NCBI GenBank assembly: GCA_946481295.1
Contig: CAMLLW010000012.1
Span: 1 to 40,336, forward strand
Length of the DNA: 40,336 nucleotides
Direction of reading: 5' to 3'
Source: an uncultured Clostridia bacterium
GTDB taxonomy: Bacteria > Bacillota > Clostridia > Lachnospirales > UBA5962
The position numbers and the translations under genes are program-made. The notes beneath the pieces are model-generated. The model was given only the letters and a program-made list of their open reading frames with translations, had not been told where the DNA came from and made no database searches. This document shows positions 8,863 to 16,369 of this stretch, piece after piece (positions within the stretch are counted from its first letter, which is position 1; the number at the start of each line of letters is the position of its first letter).

Positions 8863-9504
8863 TTAACTACCCTCTTTATTATTCTTTTTTTCTTCTTTAT
8901 TATCTAAAACTTCTTTAATAGTATCTACAACATCTTTTTCATACATAGACATTTCTACTTCTATAGGAGTTGGATCTTTTGTTAACTTTTTACCTATAAA
9001 ATGATTAAAAAATATTATTATACCAAAAGCTAAACCTATAGAATATGGTACCTCAACAAATAAAATACTAGCATTTTTATCATTTAAAAATATTTCTTTA
9101 TATTTTTCTAAAATTTTATATAACTGACTATCTGTATGGAAACTCATAATTGCTGTACATGAACCTGCAATTAAAACAATAGTAACAAAAGCAATTTTTA
9201 AAAATCCTACAAATTTATTATTCCTCTTTTTTTCTGTTATAGAATCGGTAAATTCTACAACAGTATCCATTTCTCCTACGTTATTTATTTGTGCATCGGG
9301 ATATTTACTTTTTATAATTTTTATTAGATCTAAAACAGAAATTAATATGAAATCCTTCTTTTTATCTTTTCTTCTAGTTAATTCTATATTATTAAGGCTT
9401 GATATTATATTTTGCGGTGCTATCACCTCAGCTATATCTTTAATTTTTACAATTTCATTATCTACAATTGTACTTTTCTTTTTAGGCTTTATATATATCT
9501 CCAA
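8863..9504 (-). CDS. spoVAA: Stage V sporulation protein AA (SpoVAA)
   Basis: First canonical gene of the spoVA operon. 213 residues: a soluble N-terminal domain of about 105 residues, then two hydrophobic segments (about 103-122 and 150-168) and a charged C-terminal tail (KEVLDNKEEKKNNKEGS). Translation starts at TTG, with AAGGTGA 6 bases upstream. It begins 13 bases after the stop of a small membrane-peptide gene that may belong to the same transcript. By analogy with Bacillus the operon should be read by sigma-G in the forespore, but I could not identify a convincing sigma-G promoter. Confidence 0.92.
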   Translation of the reverse strand: MEIYIKPKKKSTIVDNEIVKIKDIAEVIAPQNIISSLNNIELTRRKDKKKDFILISVLDLIKIIKSKYPDAQINNVGEMDTVVEFTDSITEKKRNNKFVGFLKIAFVTIVLIAGSCTAIMSFHTDSQLYKILEKYKEIFLNDKNASILFVEVPYSIGLAFGIIIFFNHFIGKKLTKDPTPIEVEMSMYEKDVVDTIKEVLDNKEEKKNNKEGS

Positions 9505-9517
9505 ATAATATCACCTT

Positions 9518-9655
9518 CTATCCTATATATTTAACAAATGTACCCGTATAAGTTTGAGTTTTAAAATTAATAATATAGAAAACTATAAATGTTACTAATA
9601 AAGTTAATATTGTAAAAAATATAAATTTTACTTTTTTACTCTTTATAATTTTCAA
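9518..9655 (-). CDS. 45-residue single-span membrane peptide upstream of spoVAA
   Basis: Not a recognised family. A TTG start (9655) is preceded by AAAGGAG at 9 bases and opens a 45-codon frame ending at TAG 13 bases before spoVAA. The product begins MKIIKSKKVK (basic), has one hydrophobic span of about 20 residues (FIFFTILTLLVTFIVFYIIN) and a short polar tail FKTQTYTGTFVKYIG, predicting an N-in/C-out bitopic peptide. Position and spacing suggest that it is the first gene of the spoVA transcript. It could be a sporulation membrane micropeptide. Conservation has not been tested. Confidence 0.6.
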   Translation of the reverse strand: MKIIKSKKVKFIFFTILTLLVTFIVFYIINFKTQTYTGTFVKYIG

Positions 9656-9730
9656 GCTTTATAACTCCTTTTTAGTTTTAATTAATATTCTTACTAAAAA
9701 TAAAAATATTATTCAAAAAGTGAAAAAATA

Positions 9731-9765
9731 AAAATACTCACTATATTAAATATAGTGAGTATTTT
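9731..9765 (-). terminator. Terminator of the ECF sigma operon
   Basis: Perfect 15-bp inverted repeat AAAATACTCACTATA / TATAGTGAGTATTTT with a 5-base loop. The stem ends in a T run on the minus strand. It overlaps the stop codon of the last gene of the operon. Confidence 0.8.
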
Positions 9766-10436
9766 TATTTAAATATTCTTTTTTTTTTTATAAATATGAA
9801 TACAATTATGCATGGTATTAATATTATTATAATTGGTATTAACGAAATAAAATTTATAAATAAATTATTAAAAAAGTAACTTTTGCTATTTTCTATTACA
9901 TCTTGTTTTACTTCTAAATTTACATTTAATAAAATATTATTTAAATCTAAACTACTATTAATTGTTGATAATTCTTTTTTATTTTCTGCAATTTCATTAC
10001 TTCTTACAATTTTATTATTTGCGGAAGAATCTGTATTTAATGATAAATTTATTTCATTTTTTAAATTTATTTTTTCATCTCTTAATTTTTTCATATCATC
10101 TAAATACTTATTTTTATCAAATTCATCTATTTTATCTATTTTTATATTCTCTATTTTTTTTAAGCTAGAAATAAATTTTTCATAATCTTTATAATTTAAT
10201 TCAATCTTATAATTATAAATTTTATAGGTTCTATTATTTAGAATCATATGATTATATTGGTATTCTTTTAAATTTAAATTATGATTATTTATAATTTCAT
10301 TAATTTTTTCCCTAGTATCTTTAATATTTTGTGTAACTACACTTATATTTATATTATTATCTAAATCACTCGCAAAAACTTGCACTTTAGAAAAATATAA
10401 GATAGATAATATTAAAAATAAATATCTTTTAATCAT
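9765..10436 (-). CDS. Secreted/membrane-anchored DUF4349-like protein of an ECF sigma operon
   Basis: 223 residues: an N-terminal signal sequence (MIKRYLFLILSILYFSKVQVFA), an extracytoplasmic Lys/Asn/Ile-rich domain of about 150 residues with predicted coiled-coil stretches, and a C-terminal membrane span (about 193-215) ending KKKRIFK. The extracytoplasmic part resembles the DUF4349-type domain in the neighbouring anti-sigma factor: an NLKEYQY-type strand, then YKDYEKFISSLKKI, then a long helical DEKINLKNEI region. The start ATG overlaps the stop of the anti-sigma gene (ATGA), so it is co-translated. It probably acts with the anti-sigma factor at the cell surface, but no function is established. 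Confidence 0.7.
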   Translation of the reverse strand: MIKRYLFLILSILYFSKVQVFASDLDNNINISVVTQNIKDTREKINEIINNHNLNLKEYQYNHMILNNRTYKIYNYKIELNYKDYEKFISSLKKIENIKIDKIDEFDKNKYLDDMKKLRDEKINLKNEINLSLNTDSSANNKIVRSNEIAENKKELSTINSSLDLNNILLNVNLEVKQDVIENSKSYFFNNLFINFISLIPIIIILIPCIIVFIFIKKKRIFK

Positions 10437-11458
10437 AACTTTTTCCTCCTATTTTTTAAAAAGTTATAAGTAAAATATATTGCACATAAAATTAAAAATA
10501 AAATAAAAGTTTGTATATTTAAAATTTTAGAAGTAAAATTAATTGTTTTACTAAAAGATTTTGTAAATATACTATAAAAATTATTCTTTTGTAATATAGT
10601 TAAATCTAAATTAATAATATCCTTATCTATATTATTTATATCTGTTTGTAACTCATTAATTATTCCATTAACTTCTTCTATTCTAGAATTTAATAAGAAT
10701 TTATCATTTTCTACACTAGAATTATTTAAATAATCTTGTAATATTTTTTTCTCATCTTTGTATATATCTATTTCTGTTTGTAATCCTTTTAAATAATCAT
10801 CAGATAAATATTTATGTTGTTCTAAAACTATAGTTCCATATTTTTGACACGAATCTAAAATTTTATTATATTGTTCTTTTGTAATATTAGTGTTAAGTTT
10901 TATAGTATTATTTGTTATTTCTAAATTCAAATTATCTATATTAATATCATCTTTTAATTTTTTTAATTTAGTAGTATTAACTAATAGATTATAATTATCA
11001 TTTTTTATATTATCATCTTGTAAACTAAAAGTTTCTGGCATATAACTATTACTCGTTGGATTTATATCCATTGTTTTCATTAAAGGTTTTTGTTCATTTA
11101 AATTACTATTAGTAAAATTATTATTTAAATTAATATTATAAATATATGACATTAAAAAATTTGTACAAAATAAAACAAGTATAAGACTAGCAGCTATATT
11201 TATATATTTATTAAATTTAAATTTATATTTTATATTTTCTTTAGCTAATTTCTCCATTGTTTCTTCATGAAAATTTTCAGGTAAATCTAATAAAGGTTCT
11301 TCATGCATAATATCAACAATATTTTTTATTTCTAAATATTCTTCTTTACAACTAGGACAATTTTTTAAATGATTTTCAAATTTATAACGTTCTTCTGGAG
11401 TTAAAGCATTATCTATATATAATGAAATTTTTTCGGAAAAATTTTTACAGTCTGACAA
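10433..11458 (-). CDS. Anti-sigma factor with zinc-finger (zf-HC2) and extracytoplasmic DUF4349-like domain
   Basis: Transmembrane regulator predicted to hold the ECF sigma factor encoded just upstream. Residues 1-45 form a cytoplasmic ZAS-type zinc-binding domain with the H-x3-C-x2-C motif (FENHLKNCPSCKEE). One span at about residues 84-105 follows, then an extracytoplasmic domain with a strand NLEITNNTIKLN and a long coiled-coil (about 215-290), and a second hydrophobic segment near the C-terminus (IQTFILFLILCAIYF). The 341-residue length and architecture match zinc-finger/DUF4349 proteins. ATGA overlap with the next gene; 60 bases after the sigma gene. Release by regulated proteolysis is inferred from the family, not seen. 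Confidence 0.85.
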   Translation of the reverse strand: MSDCKNFSEKISLYIDNALTPEERYKFENHLKNCPSCKEEYLEIKNIVDIMHEEPLLDLPENFHEETMEKLAKENIKYKFKFNKYINIAASLILVLFCTNFLMSYIYNINLNNNFTNSNLNEQKPLMKTMDINPTSNSYMPETFSLQDDNIKNDNYNLLVNTTKLKKLKDDINIDNLNLEITNNTIKLNTNITKEQYNKILDSCQKYGTIVLEQHKYLSDDYLKGLQTEIDIYKDEKKILQDYLNNSSVENDKFLLNSRIEEVNGIINELQTDINNIDKDIINLDLTILQKNNFYSIFTKSFSKTINFTSKILNIQTFILFLILCAIYFTYNFLKNRRKKL

Positions 11459-11518
11459 TTTTCCCCCTACTTTCTAAAATAAATTTATCTATATTAATTA
11501 AAACGTAAAAATATTTAT

Positions 11519-12088
11519 TTAGTTTTCTTTATTTAAAATTATATTTTTTAAAGCTTTTCTAGCTCTTGATAATCTAGATTTTACAGTACCTAAATTTAAA
11601 TTTGTTATTTTTGCAATCTCATCATAACTTAAATTATTTATATCCCTTAAAACAATAATTGTCTTATAATTTGTTGGTAATTGATTTATAGCATTTTGCA
11701 ACTGATTATTTTTTTCTTTTTTTAATACCTGTTCTTCTGGAGTTAAAATATCAGATTTAATTTGTCTTAATATTTCGCCGTCTTCAGTATTATTTTCACT
11801 ATCTAAACTTTCAGTATATTTATTCTTTCTTTTTCTAATTTCATCTATACAAGTATTAGTAGTTACTGTATAAATCCAACTTTTTAAATATTTTATTTCT
11901 TTACATTTATCTAAATTTTTATATATTTTTATAAGAACTTCTTGCGACATATCTTTGGCATCTTCTGTATTGCCCATTAGTCTATATGCAACATTATATA
12001 TAATTTTTTCGTATTCAAATATTAATTTCCCAAAGGCATCTATATTGCCTTTAGATGCTTTTTTAAATAAAACATCGTCAGTGTACAT
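11519..12088 (-). CDS. ECF-type RNA polymerase sigma factor
   Basis: 189-residue sigma-70 of the extracytoplasmic-function class: region 2 at about residues 20-90 (IIYNVAYRLMGNTEDAKDMSQEVLIK, then KSWIYTVTTNTCIDEIRKRK) and region 4 at about 125-185 (LPTNYKTIIVLRDINNLSYDEIA and GTVKSRLSRARKAL). It resembles the SigW/SigE-like group paired with zinc anti-sigma factors. The gene heads a three-gene operon and has a sigma-A-type promoter upstream; whether it also autoregulates is not evident. The Shine-Dalgarno is weak (AGGGG, about 11 bases from the ATG). Confidence 0.93.
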   Translation of the reverse strand: MYTDDVLFKKASKGNIDAFGKLIFEYEKIIYNVAYRLMGNTEDAKDMSQEVLIKIYKNLDKCKEIKYLKSWIYTVTTNTCIDEIRKRKNKYTESLDSENNTEDGEILRQIKSDILTPEEQVLKKEKNNQLQNAINQLPTNYKTIIVLRDINNLSYDEIAKITNLNLGTVKSRLSRARKALKNIILNKEN

Positions 12089-12136
12089 ATAAAGCGTAGC
12101 CCCTATTCTTAATCATTAATTTGAAATATAATTAAT

Positions 12137-12165
12137 ATTATACATAAAAATTGTATATATGTAAA
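12137..12165 (-). promoter_or_regulatory. Sigma-A promoter of the ECF sigma operon
   Basis: Read leftward: -35 TTTACA (12165-12160), 17-base spacer, -10 TATAAT (12142-12137). Close to consensus. The divergent MATE gene lies about 80 bases to the right; for it only a weak candidate (TTGTGT, 18 bases, TATTAT) is seen. Confidence 0.7.
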
Positions 12166-12247
12166 AAATAAAATTTATAATACATAATTGTGTGTTAAAT
12201 AATATTATATTTATTATAAAAATGTCATGAATTAGGGGAGGATTATT

Positions 12248-13630
12248 TTGATACTAAAAAAAAGAAACTTTTTATTAGAGCTTATGACAGTTGCTATACC
12301 TATTATACTTGAACAATTTTTTACAACTTTAATGGGTATGGTAAATATAATTATGACTTCTAATTTAGGGGAAGAAGTTGTTTCGGCCATAAGTATGATA
12401 GATAGCTTAAGTAATATAATTATTTCATTATTTGCTGCTATCGCAACAGGTGGTACTATCTTAGTTTCACAAAACTATGGAAAAAAAGATTTTGAATCTA
12501 CTAATAAATGTGCAATGGCTTCTATAATACTTTCTATATTTATTTCTTGTATTTTATTAATTTTACTTATATTTTTTAAATATCCTCTAATATCTTCAAT
12601 ATTTTCTGATGCTGAAATTACAGTAATAAAGTATGGTATTACTTATTTTTCTATAATTATATTCTCATATCCTATATTAGCAATAAATCAAACTATTTTC
12701 GGAATTTTAAGAGGAATTGGTGATACTAAAACTCCTATGTTTATAACAATAGTTATGAATATAATTAATGTAATTTTAGGGTATATACTTATTTTTGAAA
12801 ATAATTTTAATATTTTTGGATTAATAAATATCCATACTCCAGGTTTTGGAGTTGCTGGAGCCTCATATGCTTTATGTTTAGCTCGTTTAATAGGATTAAT
12901 TATATCAATAATATACTTAATTAAAAAATCATCTATTATAAATTTAAAAAAGAAATATTTTAAAATAGATATTAATATTCAAAAATCTTTATTAAATTTA
13001 GGTATACCTGCTGGTATAGAATCTTCACTATTTCAAGTAGGAAAGCTTATCACACAAGTTTTTGTTGTTAATATGGGTACAACTATTATATTTGCAAATT
13101 CTGTAAGCAATTCAATTACAAATTTTATTATAATCCCTGGAAATTCCTTTTCTACTGCTGTTATGATATTAGTTGGCCAAAGAATAGGAAGAAAAAATAT
13201 TGATGAAATACCTACTTTCATAACATTTGCTGTTAAATGTATAATGTTATTTTTTGCAGTTATCTGTTTAATTCTTTTTCCTTTTTCCGATTCTATAATT
13301 AAAATTTATAATGCTTCAAATGAATCAAGTTATTATATAAAAGAAATTTTGTATTCATCATACATTGCTATGCCACTACTATGGCCAATATCTTTTATAA
13401 TTCCTGCAGGATTAAGAGCTACAGGTGATATTAAATATACAATGATAGTGTCAATTATAACAATGTGGTCTTTTAGAATTATATCAGGATATATATTAGG
13501 TATAGTTTTAGGATTTGGTCTATTAGGTGTTTGGATGGGAATGTATTTAGACTGGTCTATAAGAGGTATATTATTTTATACAAGACTAAAAAAACTCAAA
13601 TGGCATAAACATTTAAAATTATCTAATTAA
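12248..13630 (+). CDS. MATE family multidrug/toxin efflux transporter
   Basis: 460-residue integral membrane protein with 12 predicted spans in two similar halves, as in the NorM/DinF-type MATE family. Conserved features include the N-terminal PIILEQFFTTLMGMVNIIM, GEEVVSAISMIDS, and the mirrored motif in the second half (PAGIESSLFQVGKLITQVFV, GTTIIFANSVSN). It probably exports a cationic drug or metabolite using a sodium or proton gradient; the substrate cannot be predicted. It starts at TTG, with GGGGAGG 6 bases upstream. It is monocistronic and divergent from the ECF sigma operon. No clear U-tract terminator follows. Confidence 0.93.
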   Translation: MILKKRNFLLELMTVAIPIILEQFFTTLMGMVNIIMTSNLGEEVVSAISMIDSLSNIIISLFAAIATGGTILVSQNYGKKDFESTNKCAMASIILSIFISCILLILLIFFKYPLISSIFSDAEITVIKYGITYFSIIIFSYPILAINQTIFGILRGIGDTKTPMFITIVMNIINVILGYILIFENNFNIFGLINIHTPGFGVAGASYALCLARLIGLIISIIYLIKKSSIINLKKKYFKIDINIQKSLLNLGIPAGIESSLFQVGKLITQVFVVNMGTTIIFANSVSNSITNFIIIPGNSFSTAVMILVGQRIGRKNIDEIPTFITFAVKCIMLFFAVICLILFPFSDSIIKIYNASNESSYYIKEILYSSYIAMPLLWPISFIIPAGLRATGDIKYTMIVSIITMWSFRIISGYILGIVLGFGLLGVWMGMYLDWSIRGILFYTRLKKLKWHKHLKLSN

Positions 13631-13687
13631 AATAATTAACAGTATATAAGTTTTTATTATGACAAAAAATTCAAAATAGCATATAGC

Positions 13688-13727
13688 TTGTCACACTTAC
13701 TATATAAAAATAATATTATATAGTAAG
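13688..13727 (+). promoter_or_regulatory. Candidate promoter overlapped by an 11-bp palindrome, upstream of the Gly/Tyr-rich gene
   Basis: TTGTCA (13688-13693), 17 bases, TAATAT (13711-13716) is a possible sigma-A promoter. A perfect 11-bp inverted repeat CTTACTATATA (13696-13706) / TATATAGTAAG (13717-13727) brackets its -10 box. No T run follows, so it is unlikely to be a terminator and could be an operator. A CATATAGCT box at 13680-13688 also loosely resembles late mother-cell -10 elements. Confidence 0.35.
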
Positions 13728-13753
13728 TACTTAAAAAGAAAGGTGGGGATATT

Positions 13754-13924
13754 TTGTACGGTTTTGGGAAATATTACGGCTGGGGCACTGGATACTACCC
13801 TTACGGCGGTTGGGGTTACGGCGGCTATGGATATGGTAACGGCTGGGGTTACGGCGGCTATGGATATGGTAACTGTGGTTGTTCTGGTTATGGCTATGGA
13901 AATGGCTGGGGCTACGGTTGGTAA
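13754..13924 (+). CDS. 56-residue Gly/Tyr/Trp-rich repeat protein
   Basis: A TTG start with AAAGGTGG 7 bases upstream opens a 56-codon frame made almost entirely of Gly, Tyr, Trp and Asn. After MYGFGKYYGWGTGYYPYG comes an 11-residue unit GWGYGGYGYGN in two identical copies, then a variant with CGCS, then GWGYGW. There is no signal peptide and no hydrophobic span. Codons are unusually C-ending (GGC, TAC, AAC), so the gene stands out as a GC-rich island. Low-complexity Gly/Tyr-rich proteins of spore-formers are often coat or exosporium components, which is a plausible but unproven role. A different frame over the same bases is open too, but it has no comparable Shine-Dalgarno and its composition is a by-product of the repeat. 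Confidence 0.75.
   Translation: MYGFGKYYGWGTGYYPYGGWGYGGYGYGNGWGYGGYGYGNCGCSGYGYGNGWGYGW
13811..13873 (+). repeat. Tandem 33-bp repeat inside the Gly/Tyr-rich gene
   Basis: Two copies with 30 identical bases (13811-13840 and 13844-13873) at a 33-base period, encoding GWGYGGYGYGN twice. Exact identity at synonymous positions indicates recent duplication or gene conversion, so copy number may vary between strains. Confidence 0.9.
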
Positions 13925-13945
13925 AATTTTTAAATGTGATTTATT

Positions 13946-13964
13946 AGGTGGCATATTGCCACCT
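13946..13964 (+). terminator. Terminator of the Gly/Tyr-rich gene
   Basis: 8-bp GC-rich stem AGGTGGCA / TGCCACCT with a 3-base loop, followed by TTAATTATTT. It lies 21 bases after the stop codon. Confidence 0.7.
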
Positions 13965-14039
13965 TTAATTATTTAAAATAAATTTAATCTACATAAATTT
14001 ATCAAATCATAGTATAATCTTGAAATCACCTTAAAATTC

Positions 14040-14068
14040 TTGCAATTTTACAAATTACTTGTTATTAT
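14040..14068 (+). promoter_or_regulatory. Candidate promoter of the DEAD-box helicase gene
   Basis: TTGCAA (14040-14045), 17 bases, TATTAT (14063-14068). It would leave a leader of about 100 bases. Leaders of this kind are common for cold-inducible helicases, but no specific structure was recognised in this one. Confidence 0.45.
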
Positions 14069-14176
14069 AAATTTGTTTAAAACTTCATAAATTTTAAAAA
14101 AATTTGGCATTATATTTTTGATTGAGTACATCTTATATAATCCAAAATGATTTGCTAAAACTGAAAGGAAAATAGA

Positions 14177-15820
14177 ATGAAAACACTAAAATTTCAAGAA
14201 CTAGGCTTATTACCTGAAATACTTAGAGCAGTTGAAGAAATGGGCTTTGAAGAAGCTACACCAATTCAAACACAAGCTATAGGCGTTATAAAAGAAGGAA
14301 AAGACGTATTAGGTCAATCTCAAACAGGTACTGGAAAAACAGCAGCGTTTGGTATACCTTGCTTAGAAAATATAAATCCTGAAGATAAAAATTTACAAGC
14401 TCTTATATTATGTCCAACAAGAGAACTTGCAATTCAAGTTAGTGAAGAATTACGTAAACTTTCAAAATATAAAAATGATATACGCGTACTACCTATTTAT
14501 GGTGGACAGCCTATAGATAGACAAATCATGGCACTAAAAAAATCTCCCCAAGTAGTTATTGGAACTCCTGGTCGTATTATGGACCACATGAAAAGACATA
14601 CTTTAAAATTAGATAAATTAAAAATGATAATTTTAGATGAAGCTGATGAAATGTTAGATATGGGCTTTAGAGAAGATATAGAAATAATCTTACAAAAAAC
14701 TCCAGAAAACAGACAAACAATTCTTTTTTCAGCTACAATGCCAAAAGGAATATTAGAATTAACAAAAAATTATCAAAAAAATCCTGTTAATATAAAAGTT
14801 GTACGTAAAGAACTTACAGTTCCTAATATAGATCAAGCATATTTTGAAGTAAAAGAATATAATAAATTAGAAGCGTTATGTCGTATTTTAGATATGTATA
14901 ACCCTGAACTTAGCGTTATTTTCTGTAATACTAAAAAACGTGTAGATGAACTTGTAGAACATTTACAAGGTCGAGGTTATTTTGCAGAAGGACTACATGG
15001 TGATTTAAAACAACAACAACGTGATGTAGTTATGAAAAAATTTAGAAATAAAACATTGGAAATTTTAGTAGCTACAGATGTTGCCGCACGTGGAATAGAT
15101 GTAGAAAATATAGATATAGTTTTTAACTATGATTTACCTCAAGATGAAGAATATTATATACATCGTATAGGTAGAACAGGTAGAGCTGGACGTTCTGGAA
15201 AAGCTTATACATTTGTTGTTGGAAAAGAAATTTATAAATTAAAAGATATTATGCGATATACAAAAGCAAAAGTTGAGCGTCAAAAACTTCCTACTGCTAC
15301 TGATATAGAAGAATTAAGAATTAAAAACTTTGTTGAAAAAGTAAAAAATTCTATTGCTGAAGGCCATCTTACTAAATATATAAATATTGTTGAGTCTATG
15401 ATGGTTGAAGATTATACAGCATTAGATATTGCATCAGCTCTTATGAAAATGAATTTATATAAAGAAGAAGAAGAAATTATTGAATTTGATGATGAACCTT
15501 ACGAAGAAAAAGAACGTAAGAGTAAAAAACAAAAATTTAATAAATCTAGCTATAAAAGAGATAGCAATAAAGAAATGGTTAGAATATTTTTAAGTATCGG
15601 TAAAAATGATAATGTTAGAACTAAAGATATTGTTGGAGCACTAGCTAATGAAACAGGAATTCCTGGATCTGAAATAGGTTCTATAGATATTTATAATGAA
15701 TTTACATTTGTAGATATACCTGAAAATCAATTAAGATCTGTCTTAAAAAAGACAAAGAACTTTAAAATTAGAGGTAATAAAGTTAGCGTAGAACGTGCTA
15801 AGAAAAATAGAAAAAGATAA
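14177..15820 (+). CDS. DEAD-box ATP-dependent RNA helicase with C-terminal DbpA-type RNA-binding domain
   Basis: 547-residue RNA helicase of the DeaD/CshA group, expected to act in ribosome assembly, mRNA decay or cold adaptation. Motifs in order: Q motif (GFEEATPIQTQA), Walker A SQTGTGKT at residues 48-55, PTRELAIQ, TPGRIMDH, DEAD at about 154-157, SAT, then the second RecA domain with VIFCNTKKRVDEL, ATDVAARGIDV and HRIGRTGRAGR. A charged linker (about 430-460) leads to a DbpA-like RRM fold (about 468-540: MVRIFLSIGKNDNVRTKDI...) that ends in a basic tail. AAAGGA precedes the ATG. It has its own candidate promoter and terminator. Confidence 0.95.
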   Translation: MKTLKFQELGLLPEILRAVEEMGFEEATPIQTQAIGVIKEGKDVLGQSQTGTGKTAAFGIPCLENINPEDKNLQALILCPTRELAIQVSEELRKLSKYKNDIRVLPIYGGQPIDRQIMALKKSPQVVIGTPGRIMDHMKRHTLKLDKLKMIILDEADEMLDMGFREDIEIILQKTPENRQTILFSATMPKGILELTKNYQKNPVNIKVVRKELTVPNIDQAYFEVKEYNKLEALCRILDMYNPELSVIFCNTKKRVDELVEHLQGRGYFAEGLHGDLKQQQRDVVMKKFRNKTLEILVATDVAARGIDVENIDIVFNYDLPQDEEYYIHRIGRTGRAGRSGKAYTFVVGKEIYKLKDIMRYTKAKVERQKLPTATDIEELRIKNFVEKVKNSIAEGHLTKYINIVESMMVEDYTALDIASALMKMNLYKEEEEIIEFDDEPYEEKERKSKKQKFNKSSYKRDSNKEMVRIFLSIGKNDNVRTKDIVGALANETGIPGSEIGSIDIYNEFTFVDIPENQLRSVLKKTKNFKIRGNKVSVERAKKNRKR

Positions 15821-15863
15821 AAAAATAAAAACATTATTTAATATAAATAATGTTTTTATTTTT
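15821..15863 (+). terminator. Terminator of the DEAD-box helicase gene
   Basis: Perfect 20-bp stem (AAAAATAAAAACATTATTTA and complement) with a 3-base loop directly after the stop codon, followed by further Ts. Confidence 0.85.
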
Positions 15864-15957
15864 TTGTAACAACCTTGTACAGTAATTCATAGTATGTACT
15901 AAGACAACATAAAAAGTTGACTTATATTTTTCATAAAAGCTAGAAAGGAGATTGTTT

Positions 15958-16281
15958 ATGGATAATAACTGTTGTTCTTGTTGTAATCCATCATTAATAG
16001 AAAGTTTATTACGTTATACAGGTCAAACTGTTACTATATTTACAGAGTGCGGTGGTATTGCAGGTACAGGTTTTACAGGAGTTCTAACTTATGTTGGAGA
16101 TTGTTGTGTAAAACTTATTAATAATATAGGAGCTCCACCAGCTTGCCCTTTAGGTTCTAATTGTAGTGGTCCTATTGGAAATTTCGATTGTCCTGCAGAA
16201 TATTATGGAGGTAATTTCTTAGGAAGTATTTCAGAAATACCTATTAATAAAATTGTAAGCTTTACTCACAATGCTATTTAA
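15958..16281 (+). CDS. Cys-rich small protein, possibly a spore-surface protein
   Basis: Not assigned to a named family with certainty. 107 residues, starting MDNNCCSCCNPS with four cysteines in the first nine residues and five more later (DCC, ACP, NCS, DCP). The middle (LLRYTGQTVTIFTECGGIAG, then GFTGVLTYVGDCCVKLIN) and the end (ISEIPINKIVSFTH) have the strand pattern of a small Sm/SH3-like barrel. AAAGGAG is 7 bases from the ATG at 15958; the in-frame TTG at 15952 is too close to it. A CATAGTATG box 17 bases after an AC (15872-15900 region) loosely resembles a sigma-K promoter. Spore coat or crust function is an inference from composition and this box only. Confidence 0.65.
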   Translation: MDNNCCSCCNPSLIESLLRYTGQTVTIFTECGGIAGTGFTGVLTYVGDCCVKLINNIGAPPACPLGSNCSGPIGNFDCPAEYYGGNFLGSISEIPINKIVSFTHNAI

Positions 16282-16336
16282 TAAAATAAAAGTTAGTTTT
16301 ATCGTTTAAAATTTTTGTCTCTCTATATAAAAAATA

Positions 16337-16362
16337 AAAGGTGCTGGTTTCTAAGCACCTTT
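16337..16362 (-). terminator. Terminator of the cyclophilin gene
   Basis: Stem AAAGGTGCT / AGCACCTTT with an 8-base loop, followed on the minus strand by TTATTTTTTATA. It lies just after the cyclophilin stop. Confidence 0.85.
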
Positions 16363-16369
16363 AAAATTA

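Noticed and set aside
9660-9725. Sigma-G promoter for the spoVA operon (GAATA ... AATATTA).
   Set aside because: The spacing is about 20 bases, longer than expected, and the -10 box is a poor match, so it was not listed.
13700-13976. Alternative open frames over the Gly/Tyr-rich repeat on both strands (Val/Ala/Met-rich and Thr/Val/Ile-rich products).
   Set aside because: They arise from the repeated GGN/TAY codons read in other frames; only the TTG frame at 13754 has a well-spaced Shine-Dalgarno and ends before a terminator.
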